Position numbers and translations under genes: made by a program. A stretch of DNA of 39,472 bases from Mucilaginibacter arboris (GTDB lineage Bacteria; Bacteroidota; Bacteroidia; Sphingobacteriales; Sphingobacteriaceae), in assembly GCF_009754915.1 (NCBI RefSeq), contig NZ_WPIK01000021.1:1-39472 (forward strand). Reading direction: 5' to 3'. The notes beneath the pieces are model-generated. The model had not been told where the DNA came from. It worked only from the letters and a program-made list of their open reading frames with translations, and ran no database searches. Within the stretch, counting starts at the first letter, position 1. Each line of letters begins with the position of its first letter. This document shows, piece by piece, positions 37,973-39,472 of the stretch.

Positions 37973-38296
37973 TTATTCTTCTTTTGTTGGGTTCCGATAG
38001 TAAATTTTACCTTCCAGGAATTCCTGAACAGCAATCAAAGAAGGTTTTGGCATTTTTTCGTAATGCTTGCTGATCTCAATCTGCTCCCGGTTTTCAAAAA
38101 CTTCTTCTAAATTATCATTAGAAGAAGTAAACTCGGATAGCTTCTGGCTAAGTTCTTCTTTAATGTTGTTAGAGATCTGGTTTGCCCTTTTAGACATTAC
38201 CACAATCGATTCGTATATATTATCTGTTGTCTTATCCAGATCGCGCAAATCACGGGTAACCGTGCTGCTTGCTAAAACGGGTTTGTTGTTACTCAT
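37973..38296 (-). CDS. rpoZ: RNA polymerase omega subunit (RpoZ/Rpb6-like)
   Basis: This 107-residue protein matches the Bacteroidetes form of the omega subunit: STVTRDLRDLDKTTDNIYES at the start, IVVMSKRANQISNNIKEELS as the core Rpb6-like helix, and a polar C-terminus (PSLIAVQEFLEGKIYYRNP). Omega helps assemble RNA polymerase. The position directly after bamD (5-bp gap) and before coaBC is the conserved arrangement in this phylum. A terminator follows. Confidence 0.9.
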   Translation of the reverse strand: MSNNKPVLASSTVTRDLRDLDKTTDNIYESIVVMSKRANQISNNIKEELSQKLSEFTSSNDNLEEVFENREQIEISKHYEKMPKPSLIAVQEFLEGKIYYRNPTKEE

Positions 38297-38301
38297 TGTA
38301 T

Positions 38302-39210
38302 TTATGGGGTTTTAATATCTGTTTGTTGTCGGCTTTTTTCCTGTTCCAGTTGTTTTTTGTAAGCTTTCTGCTCGTTATCAATATTAGCTAAATATTTTTT
38401 AACATTTTGAATGCCCGCTTCACATTGGTGGCTAAGGGCGTCTGCTTGTTTTAAATACTGGCTTGACGGATATTTTTCTTTAAACTCGCTGTATGCGTTT
38501 ATCGCTTCCTGGTAACGTTCTTCCTGTTTGGTTTCCAAGCTGTTTTTAGCATATAGATATTGGGCTTGTATCGTTAAAAACTCCATTTCTTCGGAGTATT
38601 TAGTATCAGGGAAATCGCGCATCGAGTTTTTAAAAGCAATCACGGCTGATTTATAATCACCAATAGTTAAATATAACTTAGCATTATCGTACGATTTTGT
38701 TTCTAAACGATCGCGCAGGTTTTGTATCAATTTGCTTGCCTCAGCTACACGGCTGCTTTTTGGATATAAGTTGATAAACAATTGTAACTTATCGATAGAT
38801 TGCAAAGTATTGGTTTGATCTAAAGTTGAATTAGGCGATTCGAGGTAAGAACAATATGCTGCCATATAGCGGCATTCTTCTGCCCGTGCACTGTTAGGAT
38901 AAGTATCTGCAAAATTTTTAAAATGATAACCTGCAGAAGTGTAATCCCTCAGTTTATAATTTGCGAAGGCATAGTAATAAAACAAATCCTCAGCTTCAGA
39001 GCGGCCACGGTAACGTTGTACCAGGTCATCAAACAAGGCTAAAGCACGCGAATAATCTTTCTTATTATAGTATTTAATACCTTCCTGGTATTTTTTGGAG
39101 TAATCATTGCTTGCTTTAAGCTTCTCAAACTTGCTCTTACAGCTAAACAAACCGATACTTAATATAAATAGTAAGGTTAATATAGAAACCGTACAACGCT
39201 TTTTAAACAT
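38302..39210 (-). CDS. bamD: Outer membrane assembly lipoprotein BamD
   Basis: This 302-residue lipoprotein has a signal peptide ending in the lipobox GLFSCKSK (Cys24). It is an alpha-helical TPR protein: YQEGIKYYNKKDYSRALALF, YYYAFANYKLRDYTSAGYHF, AEECRYMAAYCSYL, and a C-terminal coiled tail rich in Gln, Lys and Glu. BamD works with BamA to insert beta-barrel proteins into the outer membrane. A good -7 box (TATATTTG) ends 4 nt before the ATG, predicting a leaderless bamD-rpoZ transcript. Confidence 0.92.
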   Translation of the reverse strand: MFKKRCTVSILTLLFILSIGLFSCKSKFEKLKASNDYSKKYQEGIKYYNKKDYSRALALFDDLVQRYRGRSEAEDLFYYYAFANYKLRDYTSAGYHFKNFADTYPNSARAEECRYMAAYCSYLESPNSTLDQTNTLQSIDKLQLFINLYPKSSRVAEASKLIQNLRDRLETKSYDNAKLYLTIGDYKSAVIAFKNSMRDFPDTKYSEEMEFLTIQAQYLYAKNSLETKQEERYQEAINAYSEFKEKYPSSQYLKQADALSHQCEAGIQNVKKYLANIDNEQKAYKKQLEQEKSRQQTDIKTP

Positions 39211-39214
39211 TCTG

Positions 39215-39245
39215 CAAATATAAGTTAATATTATAGATCAATCAA
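39215..39245 (-). promoter_or_regulatory. Promoter candidate for bamD-rpoZ, adjoining the start codon
   Basis: On the minus strand TTG (39245-39243) is followed after 20 nt by TATATTTG (39222-39215). The ATG begins 4 nt further on, so the mRNA would start at or next to the start codon. Confidence 0.5.
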
Positions 39246-39374
39246 TGTATTTATAAGCAATGTTACAAGGTATTGAAACACCAATCAAATAATTAACATT
39301 TATTAACGGATAGAAGGCTTTTCTTTATATTATATATAGTTAGTGTGCCTGCTTTACATCTGTTTAAATTACTG

Positions 39375-39465
39375 ATGCTTCTTTTATGCCAATAAAATTT
39401 GTGCTTATACTATATGTACAACCGACCTTATAGGAGGACAAATTTTTGCATGATAAAAGAAGCAT
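39375..39465. repeat. 91-bp inverted pair of the interspersed repeat (copies 27 and 28), element C
   Basis: The left end is ATGCTTCTTTTATGCC then AATAAAATTT (from 39375). The right end is ATTTTTGCAT then GATAAAAGAAGCAT (39442-39465). The span is almost the same as in elements A and B, but the interior is different. It lies upstream of bamD at the window end. Confidence 0.87.
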
Positions 39466-39472
39466 TTCCTCT

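Noticed and set aside
1-39472. Repeat as a Chi- or KOPS-like polar chromosome signal
   Set aside because: Copies are nearly balanced between strands (16 and 12) within one 39-kb segment, unlike strongly strand-biased polar signals.

Overview
The window looks like a chromosomal segment of a Sphingobacteriaceae-type Bacteroidetes, closest in flavour to Mucilaginibacter or Pedobacter. The clues are the bamD-rpoZ-coaBC-DUF4835-recN order, a DUF4293 protein, a class Ia nrdB-nrdA pair, soluble acyl-ACP desaturase, ClpC, a YhcC-type radical SAM protein, promoters of the TAnnTTTG type, and little sign of Shine-Dalgarno sites. No tRNA, rRNA, CRISPR array, prophage or transposase gene was seen.

Layout. 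1-3.2 kb: polysaccharide deacetylase, gpsA, two small exported proteins and a heme oxygenase. 3.4-5.7 kb: a bacteriophytochrome kinase whose chromophore is probably made by that heme oxygenase. 6-7.8 kb: a DEAD-box RNA helicase. 7.9-10.6 kb: a tight four-gene operon (unknown soluble protein, unknown membrane protein, HisKA_3 kinase, LuxR-type regulator) whose first two genes are AT-rich. 10.7-13.7 kb: accessory genes, two of which share a ~100-nt leader, plus a WecG/TagA glycosyltransferase. 13.9-20.6 kb: DUF4293, truA, an ABC exporter, two PIN-domain toxin-antitoxin modules, DUF2805, sucD and msrB. 20.8-26.9 kb: nrdB, nrdA, a Cys-rich protein, acyl-ACP desaturase and the radical SAM protein. 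27-34 kb: SRPBCC and YkuK-like proteins, a RelBE/ParDE-type module, ettA, clpC and fabI. 34-39.2 kb, minus strand: recN, DUF4835, coaBC, rpoZ and bamD.

The outstanding feature is a short interspersed repeat that cuts across this ordinary gene content. The exact 11-mer AAAAGAAGCAT (or its complement) occurs 28 times, about once per 1.4 kb, where about 0.02-0.04 would be expected by chance. It is the 3' part of a ~24-bp element: an AT block (ATTTTTA or ATTTTAT), a short variable spacer, then (G)ATAAAAGAAGCAT. The AT block and the TAAAA of the core form an imperfect dyad. Three copies are identical over all 24 bp. Copies occur on both strands, mostly between genes, but five or six lie inside genes and are read in different frames. 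Three inverted pairs span 90-91 bp. One head-to-head pair makes a perfect 46-bp palindrome after nrdA. When a copy is the first one after a gene it usually reads ATGCTTCTTTTA in the gene's sense, sometimes sharing a base with the stop codon. All three toxin-antitoxin modules end at a copy. A related motif, TAAAAACAGTAT, occurs four more times. Density, orientation and paired terminator-like copies resemble DNA-uptake sequences; the 90-bp pairs resemble REP/MITE elements. The function cannot be decided from this window.

Other points: a GC-rich repeat-like insertion inside truA, a similar GC-rich block at 18.26-18.45 kb, several genes whose predicted -7 box sits only 2-7 nt before the start codon (possible leaderless mRNAs), and a candidate small RNA upstream of nrdB.
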